From Flavobacteriales bacterium (GTDB lineage: Bacteria; Bacteroidota; Bacteroidia; Flavobacteriales_F; PHOS-HE28), in assembly GCA_026129465.1 (NCBI GenBank), contig JAHCIA010000001.1, positions 1,931,964 through 1,995,963 on the forward strand: DNA of 64,000 nt, given 5' to 3'. The translations under genes were made by a program, and so were the position numbers. The notes below the pieces were generated by a model. That model was not told the DNA's origin, did not search any database, and saw only the letters and a program-made list of their open reading frames with translations. Shown one piece after another: positions 10,513-19,856 of the stretch. The number at the start of each line of letters is the position of its first letter. Within the stretch, counting starts at the first letter, position 1.

Positions 10513-10923
10513 TCAGACGCGGCGCTTCTTCGGCGGCCGGCAGCCGTTGTGTGGCATGGGGGTGATGTCCACGATCTCGGTCACCTCCACACCGCTGTTG
10601 TGCAGGGCACGGATGGCGCTCTCACGGCCGCTTCCGGGGCCTTTCACGAAGACCTTCACCTTGCGCAGGCCCAGTTCGTGCGCTTCGCGCGCGGCCTCTT
10701 CGGCGCTCACCTGGCCCGCATAGGGGGTGTTCTTCTTGCTGCCGCGGAAGCCCTGCTTGCCGGAAGAGGACCAGCTGATCACCTCTCCCTTGTTGTTGGT
10801 GAGGGAGATGATCAGGTTGTTGAAGGTGGCCCTGATGTGCGCCTGTCCATAGGCTTCCACCACGACCTTCTTCTTCTTCTTCTTGCCGGCGGCGGCTCCG
10901 CCTTTGCTGTCCTGCTTTGCCAT
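10513..10923 (-). CDS. rpsK: 30S ribosomal protein S11
   Basis: A 136-aa platform protein of the 30S subunit, identified by [20 protein letters not shown], the [14 protein letters not shown] segment and the C-terminal [17 protein letters not shown]. The N-terminal 20 residues are a Gly/Ala/Lys-rich extension with six consecutive lysines, longer than in E. coli. It is 73 nt downstream of rpsM, a gap filled by inverted heptamer repeats. Confidence 0.98.
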   Translation of the reverse strand: MAKQDSKGGAAAGKKKKKKVVVEAYGQAHIRATFNNLIISLTNNKGEVISWSSSGKQGFRGSKKNTPYAGQVSAEEAAREAHELGLRKVKVFVKGPGSGRESAIRALHNSGVEVTEIVDITPMPHNGCRPPKKRRV

Positions 10924-10929
10924 TGTCTG

Positions 10930-10996
10930 TCAGGTGTCGGTTGTCCGTTGTCGGTTGTCAGTGGTCACCTACTGGCGACTGACAACAGGCAACTGC
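10930..10996. repeat. inverted arrays of 7-bp repeats between rpsM and rpsK
   Basis: The left arm 10930-10964 is TCAGGTG, TCGGTTG, TCCGTTG, TCGGTTG, TCAGTGG. The right arm 10976-10996 is CGACTGA, CAACAGG, CAACTGC. These belong to the same heptamer family and arm orientation as the rpoA-rplQ gap and fill almost the whole intergenic space. Confidence 0.75.
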
Positions 10997-11374
10997 TTAC
11001 TTGGTCGCTTTCTTCTTGTTGGCCACGGTCTTGCGCTTGCCCTTGCGGGTGCGGCTGTTGGTGCGGGTGCGCTGGCCGCGCACGGGCAGGCCCGAGCGGT
11101 GGCGCAGGCCCCTGTAGCTGCCGATGTCCATCAGGCGCTTGATGCTGAGCTGCACCTCGCTGCGCAGTGCACCCTCGGTCTTCACATGCTCGGTGATGTA
11201 CTGGCGGATGCGGCCCTGCTCCTCATCGGTCCAGTCGTCCACCTTGGTGTCCGGGTCCACGTCCACCGCGCTGAGGATGTCCAGCGCGGCGCTGCGGCCG
11301 ATGCCATAGATGTACGTGAGGCCGATGCAGCCTCGCTTGTTCTTGGGTAGGTCTATGCCTGCTATGCGTGCCAT
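10997..11374 (-). CDS. rpsM: 30S ribosomal protein S13
   Basis: A 125-aa head protein of the 30S subunit that contacts tRNA and 50S bridges. Signature elements are [14 protein letters not shown], a helix-two-turn-helix region ([15 protein letters not shown]), and the basic tail [20 protein letters not shown] followed by a Lys-rich end. It is 12 nt after rpmJ. Confidence 0.98.
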   Translation of the reverse strand: MARIAGIDLPKNKRGCIGLTYIYGIGRSAALDILSAVDVDPDTKVDDWTDEEQGRIRQYITEHVKTEGALRSEVQLSIKRLMDIGSYRGLRHRSGLPVRGQRTRTNSRTRKGKRKTVANKKKATK

Positions 11375-11386
11375 GCTCTTGCGGTC

Positions 11387-11503
11387 TTAACCCTGACGTT
11401 GCTTGAACTTCGGGTTCTTCTTGTTGATGATGTACAGACGCCCCTTGCGGCGGACGATCTTGCAGTCCGCGGAGCGTGGTTTGAGGGAGGCCCTGACCTT
11501 CAT
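11387..11503 (-). CDS. rpmJ: 50S ribosomal protein L36 (zinc-free form)
   Basis: A 38-aa protein, read as [20 protein letters not shown], then [18 protein letters not shown]. Length, KVRASLK start and KQRQG end are diagnostic. Of the four canonical zinc ligands (C-x2-C-x12-C-x4/5-H) only the second Cys remains. The first is Ser, the third is Asn and the His is Lys, so this is a C-minus L36 that should not bind zinc. It sits between infA (14 nt) and rpsM (12 nt), the usual place. Confidence 0.95.
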   Translation of the reverse strand: MKVRASLKPRSADCKIVRRKGRLYIINKKNPKFKQRQG

Positions 11504-11517
11504 GGTGCTCTGTTGTC

Positions 11518-11739
11518 TTAACTCTTGTATCGGAAGGTGATGCGGCCCTTGCTCAGGTCGTACGGGCTCATCTCCACCTTCACCTTGTCGCCGGGCAGGA
11601 TCCGGATGTAGTGCATGCGCATCTTGCCGGAGATATGCGCCACGATCACGTGGCCGTTCTCCAACTCCACACGGAACATGGCATTGCTCAGCGCCTCCTT
11701 GATGACGCCGTCCTGCTCTATGGTCCCCGCCTTGCTCAT
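11518..11739 (-). CDS. infA: translation initiation factor IF-1
   Basis: A 73-aa OB-fold factor that binds the ribosomal A site during initiation. Starts [20 protein letters not shown] and ends with the canonical [14 protein letters not shown] chose ATG at 11739. The in-frame upstream extension is Arg/Glu/Lys-rich, unlike any IF-1, and comes from a U-free purine-rich leader (11740-11796). It is 58 nt after map. Confidence 0.97.
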   Translation of the reverse strand: MSKAGTIEQDGVIKEALSNAMFRVELENGHVIVAHISGKMRMHYIRILPGDKVKVEMSPYDLSKGRITFRYKS

Positions 11740-11796
11740 GCCTTTCGTCCTTCTTGTCCCTTGTTCTTCGTTCGTCTTCCTTGTCCTTTCGTTCCC
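11740..11796 (-). promoter_or_regulatory. U-free purine-rich leader of infA
   Basis: The + strand carries no A over these 57 bases, so the mRNA upstream of infA carries no U and is mostly A/G repeats of the AAGGAC/GAACGAA type. It should be unstructured and may serve as a translation-enhancing leader. The role is inferred. Confidence 0.4.
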
Positions 11797-11797
11797 A

Positions 11798-12619
11798 CTA
11801 TGCCGCTCCCTGGGGTGCGGGCACCATCCAATCACCTTTCGCTCTCAGCACATCCTCGATGTGACTGAACGTTGATAGGACCTCGACCCGGCCGTTCCTT
11901 ACGGCGACGTCGTGCTCGAAGTGTGCGCTGGGCTTGCCGTCGCGTGTCACGATCGTCCATCCGTCGCCAAGCTGCTTCACCTCCTTGCCGCCCATGTTGA
12001 TCATGGGTTCGATGGCGAGCACCATGCCTTGGCGCAGTTTCACGCCGTGGCCGCGCCGGCCATAGTTGGGCACTTCCGGCGCTTCGTGCAGCTTGCGGCC
12101 AAGCCCGTGCCCGACCAGTTCGCGCACCACGCCGTAACCGTTGCTTTCGGCATGTGTCTGTATCGCGTGCCCGATGTCGCCGGTCCGGTTGCCTTCCACG
12201 GCCTGCGCCATGCCCTTGTCCAGGCATTCGCGCGTCACGGTCAGCAGCCGCTTCACGTCGGCGGCTATGTCGCCCACCGCGAAGGTGTAAGCGCTGTCGC
12301 CGTAGAAACCGTTCATCAGCACACCGCAGTCCACGCTGGCGATGTCGCCCTCGCACAACTCGCGGTCACCGGGCAGACCATGCACCACCTCCTCATTCAC
12401 ACTGATGAGCAGTGTGCTTGGGCAGCCGTAAAGGCCCTTGAATCCGGGCACTCCCCCATGGTCGCGGATGAACTCCTCCGCCAGACGGTCGAGGTCACCG
12501 GTCACAACGCCGGGGGCGATGTTCTTGGCCACTTCGGCCAGGGTCCTACCAACAAGCAAAGAACTCTCTCTCAACACGGCGATCTCATCATCGCCCAGGT
12601 GGCCCACCGTTTTCGCCAT
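11798..12619 (-). CDS. map: methionine aminopeptidase type I
   Basis: A 273-aa cytoplasmic enzyme that removes the initiator Met from new proteins. All five metal ligands of the type I family are present at the E. coli numbering: D97 (SVDCGV), D108 (YGDSAY), H171 (GHGLG), E204 (AIEPM) and E235 (HFEHDVAV). It lies 2 nt after secY and ahead of infA, the usual place in the spc operon. The C-terminus has about 10 residues beyond the E. coli protein. Confidence 0.98.
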   Translation of the reverse strand: MAKTVGHLGDDEIAVLRESSLLVGRTLAEVAKNIAPGVVTGDLDRLAEEFIRDHGGVPGFKGLYGCPSTLLISVNEEVVHGLPGDRELCEGDIASVDCGVLMNGFYGDSAYTFAVGDIAADVKRLLTVTRECLDKGMAQAVEGNRTGDIGHAIQTHAESNGYGVVRELVGHGLGRKLHEAPEVPNYGRRGHGVKLRQGMVLAIEPMINMGGKEVKQLGDGWTIVTRDGKPSAHFEHDVAVRNGRVEVLSTFSHIEDVLRAKGDWMVPAPQGAA

Positions 12620-12621
12620 GC

Positions 12622-13947
12622 CTAACCGGCCATGCCGAACGCGGTGCCACCCGATCTTCCCTTGATCCGGCCCGACTTCATCAGACCGTCATAATGCCTC
12701 ATCAACAAGTGGCTCTCGATCTGTTGGAGGGTATCCAACAGCACGCCAACCATGATCAGCAGCGAAGTGCCGCCGAAGAACTGCGCGAATCCCTGCTTGA
12801 TGCCGAACATCATGGCGAAAGCGGGCAGGATGGCCACCAGCCCCAGGAAGATGGCGCCCGGCAGCGTGATGCGGCTGAGCAATTCATCGATGTGGTTGGC
12901 CGTCTGCTTGCCCGGCTTCACCCCGGGAATGAACCCGCCGTTGCGCTTCATGTCGTCGCTCAACTGGTTCGGATTCACGGTGATGGCGGTGTAGAAGTAG
13001 GTGAAGGCCACCACCATGAGGAAGAGGGTGAAGTTGTAGAAGAAGCCCTGGCTGTTGGCCATGCTGATGAGCCACATGGGGGGTTCCTCGAAGGCCTGCG
13101 CCACGTACATGGGAATGAGCACGATGGCCTGGGCGAAGATGATGGGCATCACACCAGCGGCGTTCACCTTCAGCGGGATGTAGTTGCGCACGCCGCCATA
13201 TTGCTTGTTGCCCTGCACGCGCTTGGCGAACTGCACCGGTATGCGCCGCGTGCCCTGCACCAGCAGTATGCAGCCCGCGATGATGAGCACCCAGATGACC
13301 ACTTCCACCAACAGCAGCACCAGGCCGCCACCGCCGGGTCCCAGGCGCCCCACCACCTCCTGTGCGAAGGATTGGGGCAGCATGGCCACGATGCCGATCA
13401 TGATGATCAGCGAAATGCCGTTGCCCAGGCCGCGCTCCGTGATGCGCTCACCGAGCCACATGACGAAGAGCGTGGAGGCCGAGAGGATGACGATGCTGGT
13501 GAAGAGCCAGAACTGGCTGTCCGGACGCGCATCGGGTTCAATGGTGGTGTAGATGTAGCCCGGGGCCTGGAACACGCAGATGAGGATGGTGAGGTAGCGG
13601 GTGTACTGGTTGATCTTGCGGCGGCCGCTCTCCTCCTTCTGCATCTTCTGCACGGCGGGCACGGCGATGCCCATGAGCTGCATGATGATCGAGGCCGAGA
13701 TGTAGGGCATGATGCCCAGGGCGAAGATGGAGGCGCGCGTGAAGGCGCCACCGGTGAAGATGGCCAGGATCTCCGCGATGCCACCGCCCCCGCTGGCGCT
13801 GGCCGCCATCTTCACGCTGTCCACGCCGGGCAGCACGATGAAGCTGCCGATGCGGTACACCAGCAACAGGCCCAGCGTGATGAGGATGCGCGTGCGCAGT
13901 TCCTCGATGCGCCAGATGTTCTTGATCGTTTCGATCAGGTTCTTCAT
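12622..13947 (-). CDS. secY: preprotein translocase subunit SecY
   Basis: A 441-aa inner-membrane channel protein of the SecYEG translocon. It shows the expected succession of ten hydrophobic segments, the plug region after TM1, the SIIMQLMGI segment and the cytoplasmic loop IKGRSG region near the C-terminus. All exported proteins in this window, including T9SS cargo, need this channel for the first membrane. Its start overlaps the rplO stop by 4 nt (ATGA), implying translational coupling. Confidence 0.98.
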   Translation of the reverse strand: MKNLIETIKNIWRIEELRTRILITLGLLLVYRIGSFIVLPGVDSVKMAASASGGGGIAEILAIFTGGAFTRASIFALGIMPYISASIIMQLMGIAVPAVQKMQKEESGRRKINQYTRYLTILICVFQAPGYIYTTIEPDARPDSQFWLFTSIVILSASTLFVMWLGERITERGLGNGISLIIMIGIVAMLPQSFAQEVVGRLGPGGGGLVLLLVEVVIWVLIIAGCILLVQGTRRIPVQFAKRVQGNKQYGGVRNYIPLKVNAAGVMPIIFAQAIVLIPMYVAQAFEEPPMWLISMANSQGFFYNFTLFLMVVAFTYFYTAITVNPNQLSDDMKRNGGFIPGVKPGKQTANHIDELLSRITLPGAIFLGLVAILPAFAMMFGIKQGFAQFFGGTSLLIMVGVLLDTLQQIESHLLMRHYDGLMKSGRIKGRSGGTAFGMAG

Positions 13948-14411
13948 GCCTTCTCAGCTACCGTTGCGATGACCTGTGCACTGCCGCCCTTGGCCTCAAT
14001 GGCCGCCTTGGCCGTTGCGCTGAAGGCGTGCGCGGTGATGTTGAGCGCGGCCTGCAGTTCGCCGCGGCCGAGCACTTTCAAGCGATCGTTCCTGCCCAGC
14101 AGTCCATTGGCGCGCAGCACGCCGGGATCGATGGAGGCAAGGCCCTTCTCCTCGGCCAGCATACGCAGGGTATCGAGGTTGATGCCCTTGTATTCCACGC
14201 GGGTGGGGTTGGTGAAGCCGAACTTGGGAACGCGACGCACCAGCGGCATCTGGCCGCCTTCGAAGCCACGCTTGCTGCTGTAGCCGCTGCGGCTCTGGGC
14301 GCCCTTGTGGCCGCGCGTGCTCGTGCCACCACGTCCGCTGCCCTGGCCGCGGCCGATGCGCTTCTCCTTCTTCGTGGCCCCCTTGGCGGGCTTCAGTCTG
14401 CTCAGGTCCAT
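13944..14411 (-). CDS. rplO: 50S ribosomal protein L15
   Basis: A 155-aa late-assembly 50S protein. The Gly/Arg-rich N-terminal arm (RIGRGQGSGRGGTSTRGHKG) and the globular end ALNITAHAFSATAKAAIEAKG identify it. It has 4-nt overlap with secY and follows rpmD by 50 nt. Confidence 0.98.
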   Translation of the reverse strand: MDLSRLKPAKGATKKEKRIGRGQGSGRGGTSTRGHKGAQSRSGYSSKRGFEGGQMPLVRRVPKFGFTNPTRVEYKGINLDTLRMLAEEKGLASIDPGVLRANGLLGRNDRLKVLGRGELQAALNITAHAFSATAKAAIEAKGGSAQVIATVAEKA

Positions 14412-14461
14412 GTGTCTTCTTGGTTGTCCGGCGCGGGGCCGGGTCGGGGTCTATTCAGGGT

Positions 14462-14641
14462 TCAGGCCTCCTGCACGGATACGAGGTGGTGCACCTTGGC
14501 CACCATGCCACGCACCTGCGGGGTGCCTTCCAGTTCGTTGCGCTTGCCGATGCGGCCCAGGCCCAGGGCGCGAAGGGTGTCCTTCTGGCGCTTGGGGCAC
14601 TTGATCCAGCTGCGGGTCTGCGTGATGATGAGCTTGCTCAT
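14462..14641 (-). CDS. rpmD: 50S ribosomal protein L30
   Basis: A 59-aa protein read directly from the minus strand: MSKLIITQTRSWIKCPKRQK and so on to HHLVSVQEA. The L30 signature (RSWIKCPKRQKDTLRALGLG, then PQVRGMVAKVHHLV) is clear. It lies between rpsE (34 nt) and rplO (50 nt), its usual position in the spc operon. Confidence 0.96.
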   Translation of the reverse strand: MSKLIITQTRSWIKCPKRQKDTLRALGLGRIGKRNELEGTPQVRGMVAKVHHLVSVQEA

Positions 14642-14675
14642 GGTTCGTGCGCCGGGCTTCCGGCGATGGTCTTGC

Positions 14676-15194
14676 TTATCCGTTGAACACTTTGTCGAGC
14701 TTCACACCGCGCTGCATGGCCACCTGGTTGGCGTCGCGCATGCTGGTGAGGGCCTCGATGGTGGCCTTGACCACGTTGTGGGGGTTGCTGCTGCCCTTGC
14801 TCTTGGCCAGCACGTCGGTCACGCCAACGCTCTCCAGCACGGCGCGCATGGCGCCACCGGCGATCACACCGGTACCGTGCGCGGCGGGCTTCAGCAGCAC
14901 CTTGGCGCCGGCGAATTTGCCCTCCTGCGTGTGGGGGATGGTGCCTTTGGCCACGGGTACCTTCACCAGGTTCTTCTTGGCGTCGTCGATGCCCTTGGCG
15001 ATGGCCTCCTGCACCTCCTTGGCCTTGCCCAGGCCATGGCCCACGACACCGTTCTCGTTCCCCACCACCACGATGGCGGCGAAGGTGAAGGTGCGGCCAC
15101 CCTTGGTCACCTTGGTCACGCGGTTCAGCGCCACGAGCTTGTCCTTCAGCTCCAGATCGCTGCTCTTGACCTTCTTGATGTTCGTCTCAGACAT
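14676..15194 (-). CDS. rpsE: 30S ribosomal protein S5
   Basis: A 172-aa protein important for translational accuracy. The double-stranded RNA-binding-like domain ([20 protein letters not shown], then [19 protein letters not shown]) and the C-terminal ribosomal fold ([19 protein letters not shown]) are intact. It is 14 nt after rplR. Confidence 0.98.
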   Translation of the reverse strand: MSETNIKKVKSSDLELKDKLVALNRVTKVTKGGRTFTFAAIVVVGNENGVVGHGLGKAKEVQEAIAKGIDDAKKNLVKVPVAKGTIPHTQEGKFAGAKVLLKPAAHGTGVIAGGAMRAVLESVGVTDVLAKSKGSSNPHNVVKATIEALTSMRDANQVAMQRGVKLDKVFNG

Positions 15195-15208
15195 GGTGTG
15201 CGGTGTGA

Positions 15209-15562
15209 TCAGAAGTTGAGGCCGGCTTCGCGGGCGGCTTCGGCCAGGGCTTTCACCCGGCCATGATAGAGATATCCGTTGCGGTCGAAGACCACCGTTG
15301 CGATACCGGCGGCCTTGGCCTTCTCGGCGATGGCCTGGCCCACGAGCTTGGCCTGCTCGATCTTGGGAACGCCGGTGGCCTTCTTGTCCTTCAGCGAGGA
15401 GGCGCTAACCAGGGTGCGGCCCTCCTCGTCATCGATGATCTGGGCGTACATGCCGGTGTTGCTCCGGTATACCGAGAGGCGCGGGCGCGCGGTGGTGCCC
15501 GTCACCTTGCGGCGAACGCGCTGCTTGATCTTCAGTCGGCGTGCGATGCGGTCGAATGCCAT
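15209..15562 (-). CDS. rplR: 50S ribosomal protein L18
   Basis: A 117-aa 5S rRNA-binding protein of the central protuberance. Signature [20 protein letters not shown], with the conserved end [26 protein letters not shown]. It is 11 nt after rplF. Confidence 0.98.
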   Translation of the reverse strand: MAFDRIARRLKIKQRVRRKVTGTTARPRLSVYRSNTGMYAQIIDDEEGRTLVSASSLKDKKATGVPKIEQAKLVGQAIAEKAKAAGIATVVFDRNGYLYHGRVKALAEAAREAGLNF

Positions 15563-15573
15563 GGCTTCAATGC

Positions 15574-16128
15574 TTATTTACCGGCGGCCTTGCCTGCCTT
15601 GCGGCGAACCTGCTCGCCCACGAAGCGGACACCCTTGCCCTTGTATGGCTCGGGCTTGCGCAGGGAGCGCAGCTTGGCGGCCACCTGGCCGATGAGTTGT
15701 TTGTCGGCCCCTTCGAGCCGGATGATCGGGTTCTTGCCCTTTTCCTGGGCGGCGCTCACCTTCACCTCGGCCGGAAGCACCAGGGTGACGGTGTGCGAGA
15801 AGCCAAGCGCCAGCTGCAGTTGCTGGCCCTTGGTGGTGGCGCGGTAGCCCACGCCCACCAGCTCCTGTTCGATGACGTATCCTTCGCTCACGCCCTTCAC
15901 CATGTTGGCGAGCAGGGCACGGTAAAGGCCGTGCTTGGCGCGGTGCGGCTTGGCGTCGCTGGGGCGCTCCAAGGTGATGACGCCGTCCTCGTTCTTCAGC
16001 TTCAGGTCCGGGTCCACGGCCTGGGCCAGGGTGCCCTTGGGGCCTTTCACCGTCACCAGGTTCTTGTCGCTGATGGTGATCTCCACGCCCTTGGGCAGGG
16101 AGATGGGTGCTTTTCCGATGCGTGACAT
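15574..16128 (-). CDS. rplF: 50S ribosomal protein L6
   Basis: A 184-aa protein near the factor-binding site of the 50S subunit, with two L6 repeats. Start [17 protein letters not shown] and the C-terminal [19 protein letters not shown] are diagnostic. It is 13 nt after rpsH. Confidence 0.98.
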   Translation of the reverse strand: MSRIGKAPISLPKGVEITISDKNLVTVKGPKGTLAQAVDPDLKLKNEDGVITLERPSDAKPHRAKHGLYRALLANMVKGVSEGYVIEQELVGVGYRATTKGQQLQLALGFSHTVTLVLPAEVKVSAAQEKGKNPIIRLEGADKQLIGQVAAKLRSLRKPEPYKGKGVRFVGEQVRRKAGKAAGK

Positions 16129-16141
16129 GGTGCGTGGTGGA

Positions 16142-16540
16142 TCAGCTTACGTAACACAATACCTCACCACCCACATTCAGTGTGCGCGCTTCCTTGTCGG
16201 TGAGCACACCCCTGCTGGTGGAGATGATGGCCACGCCAAGACCGTTGAGCACGCGCGGCAGTTCCTGCACGTGGGCGTAACGGCGCAGACCCGGGGTGCT
16301 CACACGCGTGAGTTCGCGGATGGCGCTCTGGCGGGTGCGCGGATCGTACTTGAGGGCGATCTTGATGATGCCCTGCTTGCCGTCCTCCTCGGTCTTCCAG
16401 GAGAGGATGTAGCCCTTGTCGTAGAGGATCCGCGTGATGTCCTTCTTCAGGTTGCTCGCGGGCACCTCCACGACCTTCTTGCGCGCCTGGATGGCGTTGC
16501 GCATGCGGGTCAGGTAATCGGCGATGGGATCGGTGGTCAT
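16142..16540 (-). CDS. rpsH: 30S ribosomal protein S8
   Basis: A 132-aa primary 16S rRNA-binding protein of the central domain. Start [19 protein letters not shown], with the C-terminal signature [20 protein letters not shown]. In E. coli S8 is the translational repressor of the spc operon. That role is not testable here. It is 37 nt after rpsN. Confidence 0.98.
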   Translation of the reverse strand: MTTDPIADYLTRMRNAIQARKKVVEVPASNLKKDITRILYDKGYILSWKTEEDGKQGIIKIALKYDPRTRQSAIRELTRVSTPGLRRYAHVQELPRVLNGLGVAIISTSRGVLTDKEARTLNVGGEVLCYVS

Positions 16541-16577
16541 GGTCTTTGGTCTTGTTGTGGCGCGTGGTGCTGCGCTC

Positions 16578-16847
16578 TTACCAGCTGCTCTTGGTCACCC
16601 CGGGGATCTTGCCCTCCAGGGCCATGAGACGGAACATGTTCCGCGATATGCCGAACACGCGCATGTAGCCCTTGGGGCGGCCGCTGATGCCGCAGCGGTT
16701 GTGCATGCGCACGCGGCTGCCGTTGGCGGGGAGCTGCTGGAGCTTCTCCCACTCGCCGGCCTTCTTCAGCGCCTCGCGCTTGGCGGCGTACTTCTCCACC
16801 ATGCGTGCGCGCTTGCGCTCGCGGGCTTTCATGGATTCCTTGGCCAT
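16578..16847 (-). CDS. rpsN: 30S ribosomal protein S14 (zinc-free form)
   Basis: An 89-aa S14 of the long, C-minus type: [19 protein letters not shown] at the start, [20 protein letters not shown] in the core, and only one cysteine, so no zinc ribbon. It binds the 3' domain of 16S rRNA. It is 24 nt after rplE. Confidence 0.97.
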   Translation of the reverse strand: MAKESMKARERKRARMVEKYAAKREALKKAGEWEKLQQLPANGSRVRMHNRCGISGRPKGYMRVFGISRNMFRLMALEGKIPGVTKSSW

Positions 16848-16871
16848 GGTCTTCTGTTCTTTTTCGGTCGC

Positions 16872-17429
16872 TTACTTCTTGTCGGAGAAGGGGAAGCCCA
16901 GCTCGGTGAGCAGTGCTTTGGCCTCCTCATTGGTGCGGGCGCTGGTCACCACGGTGATGTCCATGCCCTGGATCCTGCTCACCTTGTCGATGTCGATCTC
17001 CGGGAAGATGATCTGCTCCTTCACCCCGAAGGTGAAATTGCCCCGGCCATCGAAGCCGCTGGCCTTCACCCCGCGGAAGTCACGGGTGCGGGGCAGGCTC
17101 ACGGCGATGAGGCGGTCGAGGAACTCGAACATGCGGTCGCCACGCAGGGTGACACGCGCGCCGATGGGCATGCCCTTGCGCAGTTTGAAGTTGCTGATGT
17201 CCTTTTTGGAGACGGTGGGCACGGCCTTCTGGCCGGCGATGATGCTCATCTCGGCCACGGCGTTCTCCACGATCTTCTTGTCGCCCACGGCGCTGCCCAG
17301 CCCCTGGTTGAGGCTGACCTTCAGGATGCGGGGCACCTGCATGGGACTGGTGTAGCCGAACTCCTTCTGGAGCTTGGGGGCCACCTCGTTCTGGTATTTG
17401 GCGCGAAGCCGGGGTACGTAGCTCATCAC
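16872..17429 (-). CDS. rplE: 50S ribosomal protein L5
   Basis: A 185-aa protein of the central protuberance that binds 5S rRNA and contacts P-site tRNA. Signature [39 protein letters not shown] and the C-terminal [20 protein letters not shown]. Its start overlaps the rplX stop by 4 nt. Confidence 0.98.
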   Translation of the reverse strand: MMSYVPRLRAKYQNEVAPKLQKEFGYTSPMQVPRILKVSLNQGLGSAVGDKKIVENAVAEMSIIAGQKAVPTVSKKDISNFKLRKGMPIGARVTLRGDRMFEFLDRLIAVSLPRTRDFRGVKASGFDGRGNFTFGVKEQIIFPEIDIDKVSRIQGMDITVVTSARTNEEAKALLTELGFPFSDKK

Positions 17430-17746
17430 TTGATCACCTCACCGGTGCGTTTGCTGTAGCGTGCAAGCCGGCCTTCCACCTCCTTGCGGCCCACGCGGGT
17501 GGCTTCGCCACTCTTGGGGTCGATCAGCATCAGGTTGCTGATGTGGATGGGGCCCTCCTTCTCGATGATGCCTCCCTGGGGGTTGGCGGTGGTGGGCTTG
17601 CTGTGCTTCTTGTTGATGTTGAGACCCTCGATGATGGCGGTGCAACGCTCGCGGTCCACCTCCAGCACGCGACCCTGCGCGCCGCGGTCCTCACCGGCGA
17701 GCACCTTCACCAGGTCGCCTTTCTTGATGTGCGTCTTGTTGGCCAT
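17426..17746 (-). CDS. rplX: 50S ribosomal protein L24
   Basis: A 106-aa assembly-initiator protein with an N-terminal KOW motif ([20 protein letters not shown]) and the typical [20 protein letters not shown] segment. It is 3 nt after rplN and has a 4-nt overlap with rplE. Confidence 0.98.
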   Translation of the reverse strand: MANKTHIKKGDLVKVLAGEDRGAQGRVLEVDRERCTAIIEGLNINKKHSKPTTANPQGGIIEKEGPIHISNLMLIDPKSGEATRVGRKEVEGRLARYSKRTGEVIK

Positions 17747-17749
17747 GGC

Positions 17750-18118
17750 TCAGAGTACTTCGGGTGCCAGGGAGATGATCTTCATGAACTTCTTCTCGCG
17801 CAGCTCCTTGGCCACCGGGCCGAAGATGCGGGTGCCCTTCATCTCGCCAGCGGGATCGAGGATCACCACCGCGTTGTCGTCGAAGCGGATGTAGCTGCCG
17901 TCCTTGCGGCGGGTCTCCTTGCGGGTGCGCACCACCACGGCCTTGTGCACGGTGCCCTTCTTGGTCTGGCCGTTGGGCATGGCGTCCTTGATGGATACCA
18001 CGATGGTGTCGCCGATGCGGGCGTAGCGGCGGCCGCTGCCACCGAGCACGCGGATGCAGAGCACCTCCTTGGCGCCGCTGTTGTCGGCCACGTTCAGCCG
18101 GGATTCCTGTTGGATCAT
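17750..18118 (-). CDS. rplN: 50S ribosomal protein L14
   Basis: A 122-aa beta-barrel protein at the subunit interface (bridge B8). Start [19 protein letters not shown] and the conserved [20 protein letters not shown] end are diagnostic. It is 13 nt after rpsQ. Confidence 0.98.
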   Translation of the reverse strand: MIQQESRLNVADNSGAKEVLCIRVLGGSGRRYARIGDTIVVSIKDAMPNGQTKKGTVHKAVVVRTRKETRRKDGSYIRFDDNAVVILDPAGEMKGTRIFGPVAKELREKKFMKIISLAPEVL

Positions 18119-18131
18119 CGCTCTGGTCGGT

Positions 18132-18398
18132 TTACTTGGCCCGTTCGATCACTTCCACGAGGCGCCAGCGCTTCAGCTTGCTGATGGGCCGGGTCTCCAT
18201 GATGCGCACCGTGTCGCCCACGTGCGCCTCGCCCTTCTCGTCGTGCGCCATGAACTTGCTGGAGAGCTTCACGAACTTGCCGTACTTGGGGTGTTTCACG
18301 CGGCGCTCCACCACGACGGTGACGCTCTTGTCCATCTTGTCGCTGGTGACGACGCCGATGCGCTCCTTGCGCAGGTTGCGTTCCATGGTGGTGCTCAT
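18132..18398 (-). CDS. rpsQ: 30S ribosomal protein S17
   Basis: An 88-aa OB-fold 16S rRNA-binding protein. Signature [20 protein letters not shown] and the block [18 protein letters not shown]. It has a 4-nt overlap with rpmC (start 18398, rpmC stop 18395). Confidence 0.98.
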   Translation of the reverse strand: MSTTMERNLRKERIGVVTSDKMDKSVTVVVERRVKHPKYGKFVKLSSKFMAHDEKGEAHVGDTVRIMETRPISKLKRWRLVEVIERAK

Positions 18399-18604
18399 TT
18401 CGCTTGCTGTTGGAGTTCGCGCATGCGCAACTCGGTGAGGATGCGGGCCACGTCCTTGCGCTTCAGGCGCAACTGGGCGGGGCTTTCCACGGGGCTTACC
18501 GTGTGGCTGAAGCGCAGCTTGGTGAGCGAGGAGCGTTCCTCGGCCAGCTTGTCCTGCAGCTCCTGCACGGTCAGGTCCTTCAATTCAGTGCCTTTCTTCT
18601 TCAT
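18395..18604 (-). CDS. rpmC: 50S ribosomal protein L29
   Basis: A 69-aa two-helix protein at the exit tunnel, next to the trigger factor and SRP docking site. Signature [20 protein letters not shown] and [19 protein letters not shown]. It is 12 nt after rplP. Confidence 0.97.
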   Translation of the reverse strand: MKKKGTELKDLTVQELQDKLAEERSSLTKLRFSHTVSPVESPAQLRLKRKDVARILTELRMRELQQQAK

Positions 18605-18616
18605 CGCTCCTGTGGC

Positions 18617-19039
18617 TTATTGGCCGTCGTGGTCCTCGCGGGCCACGAACTTGGTGGGGATGGGCAGTTTCTGGGCGGCCAGGCGCAGGGCCTCCTTGGC
18701 GGTGGCCATGGGCACACCGTCCACTTCGAAGATGATCCGGCCGGCATGGCACACGGCCACCCAGTGGTCCAGGGAGCCTTTGCCTTTGCCCATGCGCACC
18801 TCGGCGGGTTTGCTGGTCACGGGCTTGTCCGGGAACACCTTGATCCAGACCTGGCCTTCACGCTTCATGTGGCGGGTAAGGGCCACACGGGCGGCCTCGA
18901 TCTGGCGGCTGGTGAGCCATACGCTCTCCAAGGCCTTCAGGCCGAAGGTGCCCAGGGTGACACGATGGCCGCGCTGGGCCATGCCCTTCATGCGGCCCTT
19001 GTGCATATTGCGGCGTCTGCTGCGCTTGGGTTGCAACAT
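18617..19039 (-). CDS. rplP: 50S ribosomal protein L16
   Basis: A 140-aa 50S protein near the A-site tRNA elbow. Start [20 protein letters not shown], with [20 protein letters not shown] and [20 protein letters not shown]. It is 5 nt after rpsC. Confidence 0.98.
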   Translation of the reverse strand: MLQPKRSRRRNMHKGRMKGMAQRGHRVTLGTFGLKALESVWLTSRQIEAARVALTRHMKREGQVWIKVFPDKPVTSKPAEVRMGKGKGSLDHWVAVCHAGRIIFEVDGVPMATAKEALRLAAQKLPIPTKFVAREDHDGQ

Positions 19040-19044
19040 GGCGA

Positions 19045-19833
19045 TCAGAGTTTGTTGCGGTCGGCCCCGCGGTTCATTCCACCTCCACGACGCTCGCCAC
19101 GATCACCGCCTCCGCGGCGTTCACGGCGCTCACCTCCACCACGCGGGCCCATGGGACGTGCGCCCGGTGCGCCCTTGGCCTGGCCCTGGTTGGGGCTGAG
19201 GTCCTTCTTGCCATACACCTCGCCACGGCAGATCCAGCACTTCACGCCGATGCGCCCCATTTTGGTGTGGGCCTCGGCAATGGCGAAGTCGATGTCCGCA
19301 CGCAGGGTGTGCAGGGGCACGCGGCCCTCGCGGTAGCTCTCCGTACGGGCGATCTCGGCACCGTTGAGGCGGCCGCTCACCGTGAGCTTGATGCCCTCGG
19401 CGCCCATGCGCATGGTGCTGGCCACGGACATCTTCATGGCGCGGCGGAAGCTGATGCGCCCCTCCAACTGGCGGGCGATGCTGTCGGCCACCAGGCGGGC
19501 GTCCAATTCGGGGCGCTTGATCTCGAAGATGTTGATCTGGACATCCTTGCCGGTGAGCTTCTTGAGCTCCTCGCGCAGCTTGTCCACCTCGGCGCCGCCC
19601 TTGCCGATGATGACGCCGGGGCGGGCGGTGTTGATGGTGACGGTGACGAGCTTGAGGGTGCGCTCGATGACGATCTTGGCCACGGACGCCTTCTTCAGGC
19701 GGGCCATGAGATACTGCCGGATGCGCTCGTCCTCCACGAGCTTCTCACCGTAGTTCTTTCCGCCATACCAGTTGCTGTCCCAGCCCTTGATGAAGCCGAG
19801 GCGGATGCCGGTAGGATGTGCTTTCTGTCCCAT
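19045..19833 (-). CDS. rpsC: 30S ribosomal protein S3 with RG-rich C-terminal extension
   Basis: A 262-aa protein, about 30 longer than E. coli S3. The KH domain ([20 protein letters not shown]) and C-terminal domain ([19 protein letters not shown]) are intact. They line the mRNA entry channel, where S3 helps unwind mRNA. From about residue 215 on the protein is a low-complexity Gly/Arg tail (repeats such as [17 protein letters not shown]), probably disordered and RNA-binding. It is 23 nt after rplV. Confidence 0.97.
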   Translation of the reverse strand: MGQKAHPTGIRLGFIKGWDSNWYGGKNYGEKLVEDERIRQYLMARLKKASVAKIVIERTLKLVTVTINTARPGVIIGKGGAEVDKLREELKKLTGKDVQINIFEIKRPELDARLVADSIARQLEGRISFRRAMKMSVASTMRMGAEGIKLTVSGRLNGAEIARTESYREGRVPLHTLRADIDFAIAEAHTKMGRIGVKCWICRGEVYGKKDLSPNQGQAKGAPGARPMGPRGGGERRERRGGGDRGERRGGGMNRGADRNKL

Positions 19834-19856
19834 GTTGTCTTGTTCTCGGCGAGTGG

